Source of the DNA: Streptomyces panaciradicis
GTDB lineage: Bacteria; Actinomycetota; Actinomycetes; Streptomycetales; Streptomycetaceae
DNA length: 64,000 bases
NCBI RefSeq assembly: GCF_023516615.1
Contig: NZ_JAMGBF010000063.1
Location: forward strand, 1-64,000
Direction: 5' to 3'
Shown here: positions 16,333-25,179 of the stretch, one piece after another
Layout of the letters: every line of letters starts with the position of its first letter
Numbering within the stretch: the stretch's first letter is position 1
The notes under the pieces: model-generated
What the model was told of the DNA's origin: nothing
Database searches by the model: none
What the model saw: only the letters and a program-made list of their open reading frames with translations
Made by a program: the position numbers and the translations under genes

Positions 16333-18498
16333 ATGGAGCACACGAGCAACGCGGAACTCCGGGCCGCCGCCGACGCGGTCCTCGCCCGCCTGGTGGGGGA
16401 CGCCGGTGGTACGGCCCGGCTGCGCGAGGATCAGTGGCGGGCGATCGAGGCGCTGGTCGCCGAGAAGCGCCGGGCGCTCGTCGTGCAGCGCACGGGGTGG
16501 GGCAAGTCGGCCGTCTATTTCGTGGCCACGTCGCTGCTGCGGGCCCAGGGCAGCGGCCCGACGGTGATCGTCTCCCCGCTGCTCGCGCTGATGCGCAACC
16601 AGGTCGAGGCCGCGGCCCGGGCGGGCATCCACGCCCGGACGATCAACTCCGCCAACACGGAGGAGTGGGGCACCGTCGAGGCCGAGATCGCCGCGGGCGA
16701 GGTCGACGTCCTGCTCGTGAGCCCGGAGCGGCTGAACAACCCGGACTTCCGGGACCAGGTGCTGCCCAAGCTGGCCGCCGCCACCGGACTGCTCGTGGTG
16801 GACGAGGCACACTGCATCTCCGACTGGGGGCACGACTTCCGTCCCGACTACCGCCGGCTGCGCACCATGCTCAGCGATCTTCCGGCCGGCGTCCCCGTAC
16901 TGGCGACAACCGCCACGGCCAACGCCCGGGTGACCGCCGACGTGGCGGAACAGCTCGGTACGGGCGGCACGTCGGACGCCCTGGTGCTGCGCGGTCCGCT
17001 CGACCGGGAGAGCCTGAGTCTGAGCGTGCTGCGACTGCCGGACGCCGCGCACCGGATGGCCTGGCTCGCCGACCATCTCGACGAGTTGCCGGGCTCCGGG
17101 ATCATCTACACGCTCACCGTGGCCGCCGCCGAGGAGGTCACCGCGTTCCTGCGGCACCGCGGGCACCCGGTGGCCTCGTACACCGGCAAGACGGAGAACG
17201 CGGACCGGCAGCAGGCCGAGGACGACCTGCTGGGCAACAGGGTGAAGGCCCTCGTGGCCACGTCCGCGCTCGGCATGGGCTTCGACAAACCGGACCTCGG
17301 CTTCGTGGTCCATCTCGGCTCGCCCTCCTCCCCCATCGCCTACTACCAGCAGGTGGGGCGCGCCGGGCGCGGTGTCGAGCACGCCGAGGTGCTTCTGCTT
17401 CCCGGCCAGGAGGACGAGGCGATCTGGGAGTACTTCGCCTCGCTCGCCTTCCCGCCGGAAGATCTGGTACGCCGCACCCTGGACGTCCTCGCGCAGGCGG
17501 ACCGCCCGCTGTCCCTGCCCGCTCTGGAACCCTTGGTGGAGCTGCGCCGTTCGCGGCTGGAGAGCATGCTCAAGGTGCTCGACGTCGACGGAGCGGTCAG
17601 GCGGGTCAAGGGCGGTTGGACCGCCACCGGACAGCCCTGGAGGTACGAGGCGGAGCGGTACGCCTGGGTCGCGCGGCAGCGCAAGGCCGAGCAGCAGGCG
17701 ATGCGCGAGTACGCGTCGACGACGGACTGCCGGATGGAGTTCCTGCAGCGTCAGCTGGACGACGAGGGCGCCAAGCCCTGCGGACGCTGCGACAACTGCG
17801 CGGGCGCGCGGTTCACCGCGGACATGTCCACGACGGCGGTGGACGCGGCGCGCGCCGATCTCGGCAGGGCGGGCGTCGAGGTGGAGCCGCGCCGGATGTG
17901 GCCGACGGGGCTGCCCGCGATCGGCGTCGATCTCAAGGGGCGCATCCCGGCCGGCGAACAGGCCGCCGCCGGGCGGGCGTTGGGCCGTCTGTCGGACATC
18001 GGCTGGGGCAACCGCCTGCGCCCCATGTTCACGCCCCAGGCCGCGGACGAACCGGTGCCGGACGACGTGGCGAAAGCCGTCGTGGGAGTACTGGCCGACT
18101 GGGCCAAGGGACCCGGCGGCTGGGCACCGGGCGTGGCGGACGCACAGCCCCGCCCGGTCGGCGTGGTCAGCGTCGCCTCACGCACCAGGCCCCGGCTGAT
18201 CGGCTCTTTGGCCGCGCGTATCGCGGAGGTGGGCCGGCTGCCGCTGCTGGGCTCGGTGGAGTACACGGACGATGCGCCCCGACTCTCCCGCAGCAACAGC
18301 GCCCAGCGCCTCAAGGCCCTGGCCGGCGCGCTGACCGTGCCGTCCGCCCTGGCCGCCGCCCTTACGGAGGCCGGCGGTCCGGTCCTGCTCGTCGACGACT
18401 ACACCGAGACGGGCTGGACGCTCGCGGTCGCGGCCCGCGCGCTTCGCCGGGCCGGTGCGCAGGGGGTGCTGCCCCTGGTGCTGGCGGTGCAGGGGTGA
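16333..18498 (+). CDS. recQ: RecQ-family DNA helicase fused to a phosphoribosyltransferase-like domain
   Basis: 721 residues from ATG 16333 (an ATG at 16324 is equally open; neither has a strong ribosome site). Superfamily 2 motifs: Walker A QRTGWGKSAVYF (about 52-63), DEAHCISDWGHDFRPDYRRL (about 157), and QQVGRAGRG. A RecQ zinc ribbon follows, with four Cys (DCRMEF, then KPCGRCDNC). Beyond about residue 560 a PRTase-type fold appears, with VASRTRPRLIGSLAARIAEV and the PRPP-loop-like LLVDDYTETGWTLAVAARAL at about 686. No HRDC domain is seen. RecQ proteins unwind 3'-tailed DNA and forks in repair; the role of the added domain is not known. Confidence 0.9.
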   Translation: MEHTSNAELRAAADAVLARLVGDAGGTARLREDQWRAIEALVAEKRRALVVQRTGWGKSAVYFVATSLLRAQGSGPTVIVSPLLALMRNQVEAAARAGIHARTINSANTEEWGTVEAEIAAGEVDVLLVSPERLNNPDFRDQVLPKLAAATGLLVVDEAHCISDWGHDFRPDYRRLRTMLSDLPAGVPVLATTATANARVTADVAEQLGTGGTSDALVLRGPLDRESLSLSVLRLPDAAHRMAWLADHLDELPGSGIIYTLTVAAAEEVTAFLRHRGHPVASYTGKTENADRQQAEDDLLGNRVKALVATSALGMGFDKPDLGFVVHLGSPSSPIAYYQQVGRAGRGVEHAEVLLLPGQEDEAIWEYFASLAFPPEDLVRRTLDVLAQADRPLSLPALEPLVELRRSRLESMLKVLDVDGAVRRVKGGWTATGQPWRYEAERYAWVARQRKAEQQAMREYASTTDCRMEFLQRQLDDEGAKPCGRCDNCAGARFTADMSTTAVDAARADLGRAGVEVEPRRMWPTGLPAIGVDLKGRIPAGEQAAAGRALGRLSDIGWGNRLRPMFTPQAADEPVPDDVAKAVVGVLADWAKGPGGWAPGVADAQPRPVGVVSVASRTRPRLIGSLAARIAEVGRLPLLGSVEYTDDAPRLSRSNSAQRLKALAGALTVPSALAAALTEAGGPVLLVDDYTETGWTLAVAARALRRAGAQGVLPLVLAVQG

Positions 18499-18808
18499 CC
18501 CTCCGGGCACCGCGCATCGTGACGTACGCCCTTCCTCCTCACTGCCCGTGTCCGAACGATGCGCGAACGCGAGGTGAACGGTCGCCTCATGCGTCGCAGC
18601 CGTGAGCACGGGGTAGGGATATAAACCACGTACCGTCATCTTCCGGTCAGTGGCCCCAATTGCTCGTTGCCGCATCCAAGTTCGACAGGAAGAATTGAAC
18701 TCCGCTCCCCGCACGGCTCGTCCGTGGTCCGGTAGGGCTCTGCTGCGGTGCGCGCTCCCCCGAATCCGACCTCGCCCTCAGTGTGGGCGCGTAGCCGAAG
18801 GGAGGACC
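18499..18808. other. Intergenic region recQ to next gene
   Basis: 310 bases. It probably carries the recQ 3' end signal and a promoter for the gene at 18809. No clear terminator hairpin and no convincing small gene were found. Confidence 0.5.
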
Positions 18809-19444
18809 GTGACCTTCGGATTCGCTCCGTCCTCCGCGGCGTCCACGTCGACGTCTGCCGACCTGTCCGCCGCATCCGCCAACCCTCTCGTCCGTATGCT
18901 CGAACCGGCCGAGTGGGCCGCCGCGGGCATCCCTCTGCTGCGCAGTCCCCGAGAGGTCGTCAGCGGACTGCACTCCCGGCATCGCCCCGGGCCAGCGACG
19001 GCGATCGTGGCCGTCCTCGACCAGGACGAACGGCTGTGCGCCAGCGCCTCGTTCACCCGCCGCCCGGCCCCGGCCGACGGCTGGATGTTCCGCAACGTGC
19101 TGCTCGCCCAGCTCCGTAGGGTCATCCCGCACGACCTGCGCCGCCGCACGCCGGTGCGCACCGCCGTGCTGCTGTACTGCCGTGACGGCGACGCGCGTTG
19201 GACCGAGGAGGACGGCGCGTGGATGTGGGGCCTGCGTGACGCGTGCACACTGCACGGGTTGCGTTGCGGGGCGTACATCACGTTGACCCGGGACGGCTGG
19301 CAGGTGCTCGGGGAGGGCCGTGGCGGGCGCCGCCCGAACGCCGATTCGGCACCGGAGCCCTTCGGGTTGTCCGAGGCGCCTCCTCCGCTGCCGCGTACCG
19401 GCGGCGTCGCCTCTGAGGTCCTGCGCCGCGCGGCGGCTCGCTGA
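18809..19444 (+). CDS. Unrecognised conserved-looking protein
   Basis: 211 residues from a GTG at 18809 with a strong GGGAGGA site; frames opening further upstream lack one. The first ~30 residues are Ser/Ala/Thr-rich. The core is alpha/beta (VAVLDQDERLCASASFTRRP, VRTAVLLYCRDGDARWTEEDGAWMWGLRDACTLHGLRCGAYITLTRDGWQVL) and the tail is Pro/Arg-rich. The sequence is typical Streptomyces coding DNA. I do not recognise a family; no signal peptide or membrane span is seen. It may be cotranscribed with recQ, although 310 bases separate them. Confidence 0.75.
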   Translation: MTFGFAPSSAASTSTSADLSAASANPLVRMLEPAEWAAAGIPLLRSPREVVSGLHSRHRPGPATAIVAVLDQDERLCASASFTRRPAPADGWMFRNVLLAQLRRVIPHDLRRRTPVRTAVLLYCRDGDARWTEEDGAWMWGLRDACTLHGLRCGAYITLTRDGWQVLGEGRGGRRPNADSAPEPFGLSEAPPPLPRTGGVASEVLRRAAAR

Positions 19445-20090
19445 AGCACGGGCCGGCACGGCCGCGCCATCGGTCGGCCGAACGCCCGCTCGGCGCGCTC
19501 GGCCACAGCACCGGCCGGCCCACTCGGCCGGCACGCCGCCTTCTCCATACGCCCCGACGGCGCCCGATCCCTCCGAGCGCCTCGGCGACAAGGACCCGTC
19601 CAGCCGTCCTACGAGCCCGGCCAACGCTGTTTCTCAGGGCACGACTTGACGGCACGCCGTCTCTTCGGACGCCCTGACCGCGCCCGACACGAGAACGCCC
19701 ATCCGGTGGCAGCACCGAGGGCACGCCAGGGCAGAGGCACTCACGGAACAGCCCCCCAGGCAACCACGGAAAGCGCCCGGCGTGACGACGGACGACGGCA
19801 CGCGCAGCTACGCACCCGCGCACCCGCGCACCCGCGCACCCGCAAGCAACCCGCGGATCACACGCCCCCGCACCCGCGCACCCACCGGGCCCCGCAGCAA
19901 CAACCCTCAGCACGCACAGCGACAGCCCTCAAGCACCCACTGAACAAGCCCCACGGGCATCCCGGCCCCGACCCCGCCCCCGTGCACGCCAAGGGACACA
20001 CCGTGCCGGTGCCGCCGTGGCGGCACAACCGTCACTCGGGGCGGCGTTGCCGACGTCCTCCGGACGGACCCGGACGGGGCCCGAGCGGGC
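19445..20090. other. Long gene-free region with low-complexity repeats
   Basis: 646 bases between two convergent genes, strongly C/A-biased on the plus strand. It contains four exact copies of GCACCCGC (19812-19843) and further CACCCGC variants to about 19885. Open frames here have no ribosome sites and poor Streptomyces codon periodicity, so no gene is called. Confidence 0.6.
19812..19843. repeat. 8-bp tandem repeat (4 copies of GCACCCGC)
   Basis: Four consecutive exact units, then a looser continuation. Located in non-coding sequence. Confidence 0.9.
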
Positions 20091-20723
20091 TCAGACGCCC
20101 GCGCCGAGCACCGAGTTGATCTGCTGCGGGTCGCCGCAGACGATCAGCAGGGCACCTGCCCGGCCGTGGGCCAGCGGCAGCGCCGTCGCGGCGGTCGAGG
20201 TGTCTCCGCCGTTGACGGCGACCACGACGACCGGGCGCGCGGCGGCACGGGAAGCGACGGCGGCGTCCGCGTAGAAGACGTCGTCGCCCGCGTCGTGCTG
20301 GGCCCAGTAGGAGGCTTCACCGAAGGACAGTTCGTGGGCGGCCCACGGGTGCTGTTCGCCGGTGGTGATGACAAGTACGTCGCCGGGCGTCCGCCCCGAG
20401 TCCAGCAGCAGGTCCACGGCCTCTTCGGCGGCGTCGAGGGCGCCTTCGGGCGAGGCCGGGATCAGCTGGATCTGCGGGGACGCCGGAGCCGCGGCGGGGG
20501 CGGCCGGGGCCGAAGGCCCGGGCTTGGCCGCGGTCACGTCACGCGACGTACGCTGCGCCGGCGCGGTGGGCCGGAGCGGACCGGGGCGACCGGGCCGTGG
20601 CGGGGCCACGGGACGGGGACCGGGTACGGGGCGAGGGGTCGGCGCGGTACGGCCACTGGCCGAAGTGGCGCGGGGACCCTGGGCACTCTCGTGAATCTGA
20701 GGCTCCTCGGGAATGAGAGGCAT
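20091..20723 (-). CDS. Unrecognised protein downstream of rnhB, C-terminal helicase-like segment
   Basis: 210 residues from ATG 20723 (no good ribosome site; may be coupled to rnhB, 68 bases upstream). Residues 1-95 are Pro/Arg/Ala-rich and probably disordered. The C-terminal ~115 residues form an alpha/beta unit: GDVLVITTGEQHPWAAHELS, VFYADAAVASRAAARPVVVVAVNG, and ALPLAHGRAGALLIVCGDPQQINS at the end. The order and spacing resemble the last RecA-like domain of superfamily 1 helicases, but no Walker A is present. That similarity is my inference from pattern only. Operon context with RNase HII suggests a nucleic-acid role. Confidence 0.65.
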   Translation of the reverse strand: MPLIPEEPQIHESAQGPRATSASGRTAPTPRPVPGPRPVAPPRPGRPGPLRPTAPAQRTSRDVTAAKPGPSAPAAPAAAPASPQIQLIPASPEGALDAAEEAVDLLLDSGRTPGDVLVITTGEQHPWAAHELSFGEASYWAQHDAGDDVFYADAAVASRAAARPVVVVAVNGGDTSTAATALPLAHGRAGALLIVCGDPQQINSVLGAGV

Positions 20724-20791
20724 GAGCTGATGTTTATCAAACGTTGGTACGGCTCGCGTCGGCGGGTGGCACATGAGTGCGAGCGGAATCG

Positions 20792-21493
20792 TCAGAAGTC
20801 GAAGCCGAGCTGACCCTCGATCTCCGGAACGCTTCCGTCCGCCCAACTGCGGACCTTCTTGAGGTGCCGCCACTGGGGCAGCGCATCAAGATACGCCCAC
20901 GACAACCGGTGATACGGGGTGGGGCCCCGCACCTCCAGTGCGGCCTTGTGCACGGGCGACGGATACCCGGCGTTGTCCGCAAAACCGAAGTCTGCATGGT
21001 CGATACCCAGTTCGGCCATCATTTTGTCGCGCTGAACCTTGGCGATCACCGAGGCCGCGGCCACGGCGACGCACGACCGGTCGCCCTTGATCACCGTGCG
21101 GACCTTCCAGGGCACGCCCAGGTAGTCGTGCTTGCCGTCGAGGATCACCGCGTCCGGGCGGACCGGCAGAGCCTCCAGGGCACGCACCGCCGCCAGCCGC
21201 AGGGCTGCCGTCATCCCCATGGTGTCGATCTCCTCGTGCGAGGCATGACCGAGCGCGTAGGACGTCACCCACGTCCGCAGTTCCTCGGCGAGCGCGGTGC
21301 GCCGCTTCACGGTGAGGAGCTTGGAGTCGGTGAGGCCTTCGGGGGGACGGCGCAGTCCGGTGACCGCCGCGCAGACGGTGACGGGGCCGGCCCACGCGCC
21401 GCGCCCGACCTCGTCGACACCGGCAATGATCTTCGCTCCGGTCGTTGCGCGAAGGGAGCGCTCGACGGTGTGAGTGGGTGGTTCGTACGGCAT
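20792..21493 (-). CDS. rnhB: Ribonuclease HII
   Basis: 233 residues from ATG 21493. Type 2 RNase H: Asp27-Glu28 in AGVDEVGRGAWAGPV, then TDSKLLT, AVILDGKHDYLG with the third acidic ligand, VAAASVIAKVQRDKMM, and GYPSPVHKAAL. It cuts RNA in RNA/DNA hybrids, including single ribonucleotides in DNA, in the cytoplasm with Mg2+ or Mn2+. It is the first gene of a likely two-gene operon with the protein at 20091-20723. The start fits the usual MPYEPPTHTVERSL N-terminus of Streptomyces RNase HII. Confidence 0.96.
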   Translation of the reverse strand: MPYEPPTHTVERSLRATTGAKIIAGVDEVGRGAWAGPVTVCAAVTGLRRPPEGLTDSKLLTVKRRTALAEELRTWVTSYALGHASHEEIDTMGMTAALRLAAVRALEALPVRPDAVILDGKHDYLGVPWKVRTVIKGDRSCVAVAAASVIAKVQRDKMMAELGIDHADFGFADNAGYPSPVHKAALEVRGPTPYHRLSWAYLDALPQWRHLKKVRSWADGSVPEIEGQLGFDF

Positions 21494-21573
21494 GGCGCCC
21501 TTAGCGTACGCCTCGCGGATCACCGGCGACACCCCGGCTCCCCGAGCCGCCTCACGATCGCCGCCCGCTCCGC

Positions 21574-22197
21574 TCAGCCGCTGTTCGGCCGGAGCAGCGG
21601 AAGCATCAACTGGTCGACCATCTCTTCGAGATCGTGGTCGCTCCATTCACTTCCGCGTATCTTGGAGCGGTACATCATCATGGCCGGGATGGCGTCGAAG
21701 ACATAGCCGTTGGCCGCGTCGGACCGCACCTCGTTCCGCGCTATGCCACGTGTGATGACCTCGCGGAGCAGCTTCAGCGTCGGCTCCACGATGCCGTCGA
21801 AGATCACGGTGTGGAACCGCTCCGCCTGCACCGGGTTGCACTCGTGAACCACGGAGCGGACGGCGTACCCGGGGCGCGAGAACATCGCGTCGCGTGCCTG
21901 GCGGCACAACTGGAGCAGATCCTCGCGCACGCTGCCCAGATCGGGCACTTCTTCGATAGGCGGCAGGGCCGCCTGCAGGGCGTCCGCGACGAGGTCCTCC
22001 TTGGAGGGCCAGCGGCGGTAGACCGCGGCCTTGCCGGTCTGGGCGCCGGCGGCGACGCCCTCCATGGTCAGGCCGTTCCAGCCGACCGTGCCGAGCTGAT
22101 CCAGCGCGGCATCGAGGATGGCGCGTTCCAGCACGGCGCCGCGCCGACGGGGGGAGGCCGCCTGAGCGGGGGCGGCCGTCCAGCGCGAGGTAACCAT
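21574..22197 (-). CDS. TetR-family repressor of the adjacent MFS exporter
   Basis: 207 residues from ATG 22197 with GGAGA upstream; a GTG at 22254 would add 19 residues without a ribosome site. The N-terminal helix-turn-helix (AILDAALDQLGTVGWNGLTMEGVAAGAQTGKAAVYRRWPSKEDLVADAL) is typical TetR with a TetR_C-type ligand-binding remainder. It is divergent from the MFS gene, and the 188-base gap holds two perfect 20-bp palindromes. The usual model is that it represses both genes until a transported compound binds. The inducer is unknown. Confidence 0.93.
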   Translation of the reverse strand: MVTSRWTAAPAQAASPRRRGAVLERAILDAALDQLGTVGWNGLTMEGVAAGAQTGKAAVYRRWPSKEDLVADALQAALPPIEEVPDLGSVREDLLQLCRQARDAMFSRPGYAVRSVVHECNPVQAERFHTVIFDGIVEPTLKLLREVITRGIARNEVRSDAANGYVFDAIPAMMMYRSKIRGSEWSDHDLEEMVDQLMLPLLRPNSG

Positions 22198-22294
22198 CTG
22201 ATCTGTCTCCAGCGAGCGGGTGAGCGGGGACGTACGGGACGGGGGATGCGTCACGCGACGACAGCGGGGGACGTGCCGCGCGACACACGATTTA

Positions 22295-22314
22295 AGTGAA
22301 CGCTTGCGTTCACT
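22295..22314. promoter_or_regulatory. TetR operator 1
   Basis: AGTGAACGCTTGCGTTCACT, a perfect 20-bp palindrome between the TetR and MFS genes. It shares both arms with operator 2. Confidence 0.85.
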
Positions 22315-22342
22315 ATCGGGGACTCACTACCTTTGACGCGAC

Positions 22343-22362
22343 AGTGAACGCGAGCGTTCACT
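22343..22362. promoter_or_regulatory. TetR operator 2
   Basis: AGTGAACGCGAGCGTTCACT, a perfect palindrome with the same arms as operator 1 and a different central dinucleotide. The centres are 48 bp apart. It lies 24 bases before the MFS start codon. Confidence 0.85.
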
Positions 22363-22385
22363 AACGCTTCCGTGGGGGACCCATA

Positions 22386-23933
22386 GTGACAACCTCTCAG
22401 TTGATCAAAGATCAGAAGCCAGGTGCGGCTCGCCGGGGCGGCCGTCCCGGCGTCGCGCTCGCGGTCATCGCGGCCTGCCAACTCATGGTGGTACTCGACG
22501 CGACGATTGTGAACATCGCGCTCCCGCACATTCAAGACGCGCTCCAGTTCAGCACGACCGACCTCACCTGGGTCGTCAGCGCCTACACGCTCACCTTCGG
22601 CGGTCTGCTGCTCCTGGGCGGGCGGGCCGGCGACATCCTCGGCCGCCGCCGGGTCTTCATGACCGGCATCCTGCTGTTCACCCTCGCCTCGCTGCTCGGC
22701 GGCCTCGCCCAGGAGCCCTGGCAGCTGCTCGCCGCGCGGGTCCTGCAGGGCATGGGAGGCGCGATCGCGTCGCCCACCGCGCTGGCGCTCATCACCACCA
22801 CGTTTCCCGAGGGGCCCGAGCGCAACCGGGCCTTCGGCGTCTTCGCGGCGGTCTCCGCGGGCGGCGGCGCCATCGGCCTGCTCGCGGGCGGCATGCTCAC
22901 CGAGTGGCTCGACTGGCGCTGGGTGTTCTTCGTCAACGTGCCGATCGGCCTGGTGATCATCTTTCTCGCACCGGTCTACATCAACGAGTCCGAACGCCAC
23001 TCGGGCCGCTTCGACATCGCCGGCGCCGTGACCTCGACGGCGGGCATGGCCTCGCTCGTCTACGGCTTCATCCGCGCGGCGGACGACGGCTGGCGGGACG
23101 GCCTCACCATCGGGTCCTTCGCGGCCGCCGTGGTCCTGCTGGCCTCCTTCGCGCTGATCGAGTCCCGGGCGAAGGAGCCGATCACCCCGCTGCGGATGTT
23201 CGCCGACCGCAACCGCTCGGGCACGTACGTGATCATGCTGAGCCTGGCCGCGGCGATGTTCGGCATGTTCTTCTACATCGTGCTCTTCGTGCAGAACGTG
23301 CTGGGGTACAGCCCGATCCAGGCCGGCCTCGCCTTCCTGCCGGTGACGGTCGTGATCGCGCTCGGTGCGGGGCTGTCCCAGCGCTTCCTGCCCCGGTTCG
23401 GCCCCAAGCCGTTCATGCTCACCGGCTCCGCGCTCGCGGTGATCGGCCTGACCTGGCAGGCCATGATCAGCTCCGACAGCTCCTACGCCGGCGGGGTGCT
23501 CGGTCCGATGCTGGTCTTCGGCTTCGGCATGGGCCTGAACTTCGTGACGCTGACGGTGACCGCCGTCTCCGGTGTCGCCCAGCACGAGGCGGGCGCGGCC
23601 TCCGGTCTGCTCAACGCCATGCAACAGGTGGGCGGTTCGCTCGGACTGTCCATCCTGACGACGGTGTTCGGCTCGGCCAGCAGGGACGAGGCGACGAAGC
23701 AGCTGCCGAAGTTCCTCGCCGGCGGATCGCCGGAGCAGAAGGCGGAGTTCGCCAAGACGCAGCAGCTGCCCGGTACGTGGGGGCACGCGGTGCTCGCCCA
23801 GGGCATCTCGGTGGGCTTCATCGCCGCTGCGGCCATGGCCGTACTGGCGCTCGCGACCGCCTGGCTGGTGATCCGGGTGCGGAAAAGCGACCTGGAAGCC
23901 CTCGCCGGAACGGCGGGCCCGGGCATCGGCTGA
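22386..23933 (+). CDS. MFS drug exporter, DHA2 (EmrB/QacA) family
   Basis: 515 residues from a GTG with GGGGGA upstream. About fourteen membrane segments; motif D1-like LDATIVNIALPHIQDALQFS near the start, LGGRAGDILGRRRVF (motif A), and QQVGGSLGLSILTTVFGS towards the C-terminus. The family expels hydrophobic drugs or the cell's own antibiotics by proton antiport across the plasma membrane. Control by the divergent TetR protein through the two palindromes is very likely. The substrate cannot be read from sequence; no biosynthetic cluster is adjacent. Confidence 0.95.
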   Translation: MTTSQLIKDQKPGAARRGGRPGVALAVIAACQLMVVLDATIVNIALPHIQDALQFSTTDLTWVVSAYTLTFGGLLLLGGRAGDILGRRRVFMTGILLFTLASLLGGLAQEPWQLLAARVLQGMGGAIASPTALALITTTFPEGPERNRAFGVFAAVSAGGGAIGLLAGGMLTEWLDWRWVFFVNVPIGLVIIFLAPVYINESERHSGRFDIAGAVTSTAGMASLVYGFIRAADDGWRDGLTIGSFAAAVVLLASFALIESRAKEPITPLRMFADRNRSGTYVIMLSLAAAMFGMFFYIVLFVQNVLGYSPIQAGLAFLPVTVVIALGAGLSQRFLPRFGPKPFMLTGSALAVIGLTWQAMISSDSSYAGGVLGPMLVFGFGMGLNFVTLTVTAVSGVAQHEAGAASGLLNAMQQVGGSLGLSILTTVFGSASRDEATKQLPKFLAGGSPEQKAEFAKTQQLPGTWGHAVLAQGISVGFIAAAAMAVLALATAWLVIRVRKSDLEALAGTAGPGIG

Positions 23934-23953
23934 GCCGAACCCGCCCGCACAGG

Positions 23954-24006
23954 GACGGCCGGACCGGGTCCAGGGGACCGACGGCGAGGACGCCGGTCCG
24001 GCCGTC
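23954..24006 (+). terminator. Inverted repeat after MFS gene, possible terminator
   Basis: GACGGCCGGACC (23954-23965) pairs with GGTCCGGCCGTC (23995-24006). The 29-base loop is long, so termination efficiency is uncertain. Confidence 0.5.
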
Positions 24007-24063
24007 CGCACACGTGCGACGCCGCACGACAAAGACGCACACGCACACGCAGCCACTGTCACT

Positions 24064-24104
24064 GCCACAGCCACAGCCACAGCCACAGCCACAGCCACGA
24101 ACAG
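24064..24104. repeat. Hexanucleotide repeat, six GCCACA units plus a partial
   Basis: Consecutive exact 6-bp units preceded by CACACG-type simple sequence. A likely site of replication slippage. Confidence 0.95.
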
Positions 24105-24249
24105 CATGCCCACTCACCCCCGGGACCCGCGTGTGCCACCCACCTGACGTCGTCCCGTCACCAGCAGGGCCGACACCAGCACAACGGACAGTCCATCACG
24201 CAGAGTTCCCGGCGGACACGGAGAGTTTTCAGCCTGCCGTGTCGGCCGC

Positions 24250-25167
24250 TCAGGCCGAAGCCGCTCGCGCCGCCGGTGTCCAGGCCGGCAGGGCCTCGGT
24301 CCGCGCCGTCCACTCCGCCGGAGGCAGTCCGGCCCTGGCGGAGGCGACCACGCCGCCCACGATCGCGCAGGTGGTGTCCACGTCGCCGCCGACCTGGGCG
24401 GTCGTCCAGAAGGCGCGCTCGTAGTCGCCGAGGGCCCGCGCGGCCGACCACAGCGCGAAGGGCACGGTGTCATGGGCCGTCGTACGCCGTCCGCAGCCCA
24501 GGACGGCCGCGACGGTGCCCGGGTCGCCGTAGTCGAGCATGTCCCGGGCGCGCCGCAGGCCCGCACCGACGGCGCTCTTGGGGACGAGGGCGACGACGCC
24601 GTCGAGGAGCGCCTGGGGGCTCGGCGGCCCGGTGGGCGCGGCGGCCAGCGCGGCGGCGGCCGCCACGGCCATGGCGCCGACGACGGCTTCGCGGTGCTGG
24701 TGCGTGGGGTAGGCGGAGATCTCCGCCTGGTGCGTCGCCTGCTCCGGGTCGTCCGCGTACCAGGCGCCCAGGGGCGCGATGCGCATGGCCGCGCCGTTGC
24801 CCCAGGAGCCCTGGCCGTTGAAGAGCGCGGCGGCCAGTTCGCGCCAGTCGCCGCCTTCGCGGACGAGGCGCAGCAGACGGTTCACGGCGGGGCCGTAGCC
24901 CCGGTCGAAGTCGTGGTGGTGGGCGAAGGAGTGGGCGAGGGCGTCCTGGTCGATGCGGTCGTGGGCGGCGAGGACGGCGACCACGGAGCAGGCCATCTCC
25001 GTGTCGTCGGTCCACTGCCAGACGCCGGGCGGCAGCTCGCGGCGCTTGAGCAGCGGGTAGTTGGCCGGCACGAAGAACTGCGAGCCCAGGGCGTCTCCCA
25101 CGGCCAGTCCGCGGAGGCTGGTCAGGGCGCGCTCCAGGCGCCCGGCGGAGGAGGAATCAGGGGTCAT
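24250..25167 (-). CDS. ADP-ribosylglycohydrolase family protein
   Basis: 305 residues from ATG 25167, 12 bases after the stop of the upstream phosphatase gene. Metal-binding motifs of the DraG/ARH family are present: GLAVGDALGS, Thr53-Asp54-Asp55 in QWTDDTEMA, SWGNGAAMRIAPLGAWY, and GGDVDTTCAIVGGVV near the C-terminus. Two Mg2+ ions held by these residues remove ADP-ribose from proteins, DNA or small molecules. The natural target is unknown. Coupling to a histidine phosphatase suggests joint turnover of a phosphorylated or ADP-ribosylated compound, which is inference. Confidence 0.92.
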   Translation of the reverse strand: MTPDSSSAGRLERALTSLRGLAVGDALGSQFFVPANYPLLKRRELPPGVWQWTDDTEMACSVVAVLAAHDRIDQDALAHSFAHHHDFDRGYGPAVNRLLRLVREGGDWRELAAALFNGQGSWGNGAAMRIAPLGAWYADDPEQATHQAEISAYPTHQHREAVVGAMAVAAAAALAAAPTGPPSPQALLDGVVALVPKSAVGAGLRRARDMLDYGDPGTVAAVLGCGRRTTAHDTVPFALWSAARALGDYERAFWTTAQVGGDVDTTCAIVGGVVASARAGLPPAEWTARTEALPAWTPAARAASA

Positions 25168-25179
25168 ATGCGCGCCACT

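Larger units (their letters stand above)
23934..24249. other. Intergenic region with hairpin and hexanucleotide repeat
   Basis: 316 bases between convergent genes. It contains the inverted repeat at 23954-24006 and simple repeats from about 24025 to 24104. No gene is supported. Confidence 0.6.

Noticed and set aside
19646..20119. Possible 157-residue protein on the plus strand
   Set aside because: His/Pro/Arg-rich translation of repeat DNA, no ribosome site, poor codon periodicity.
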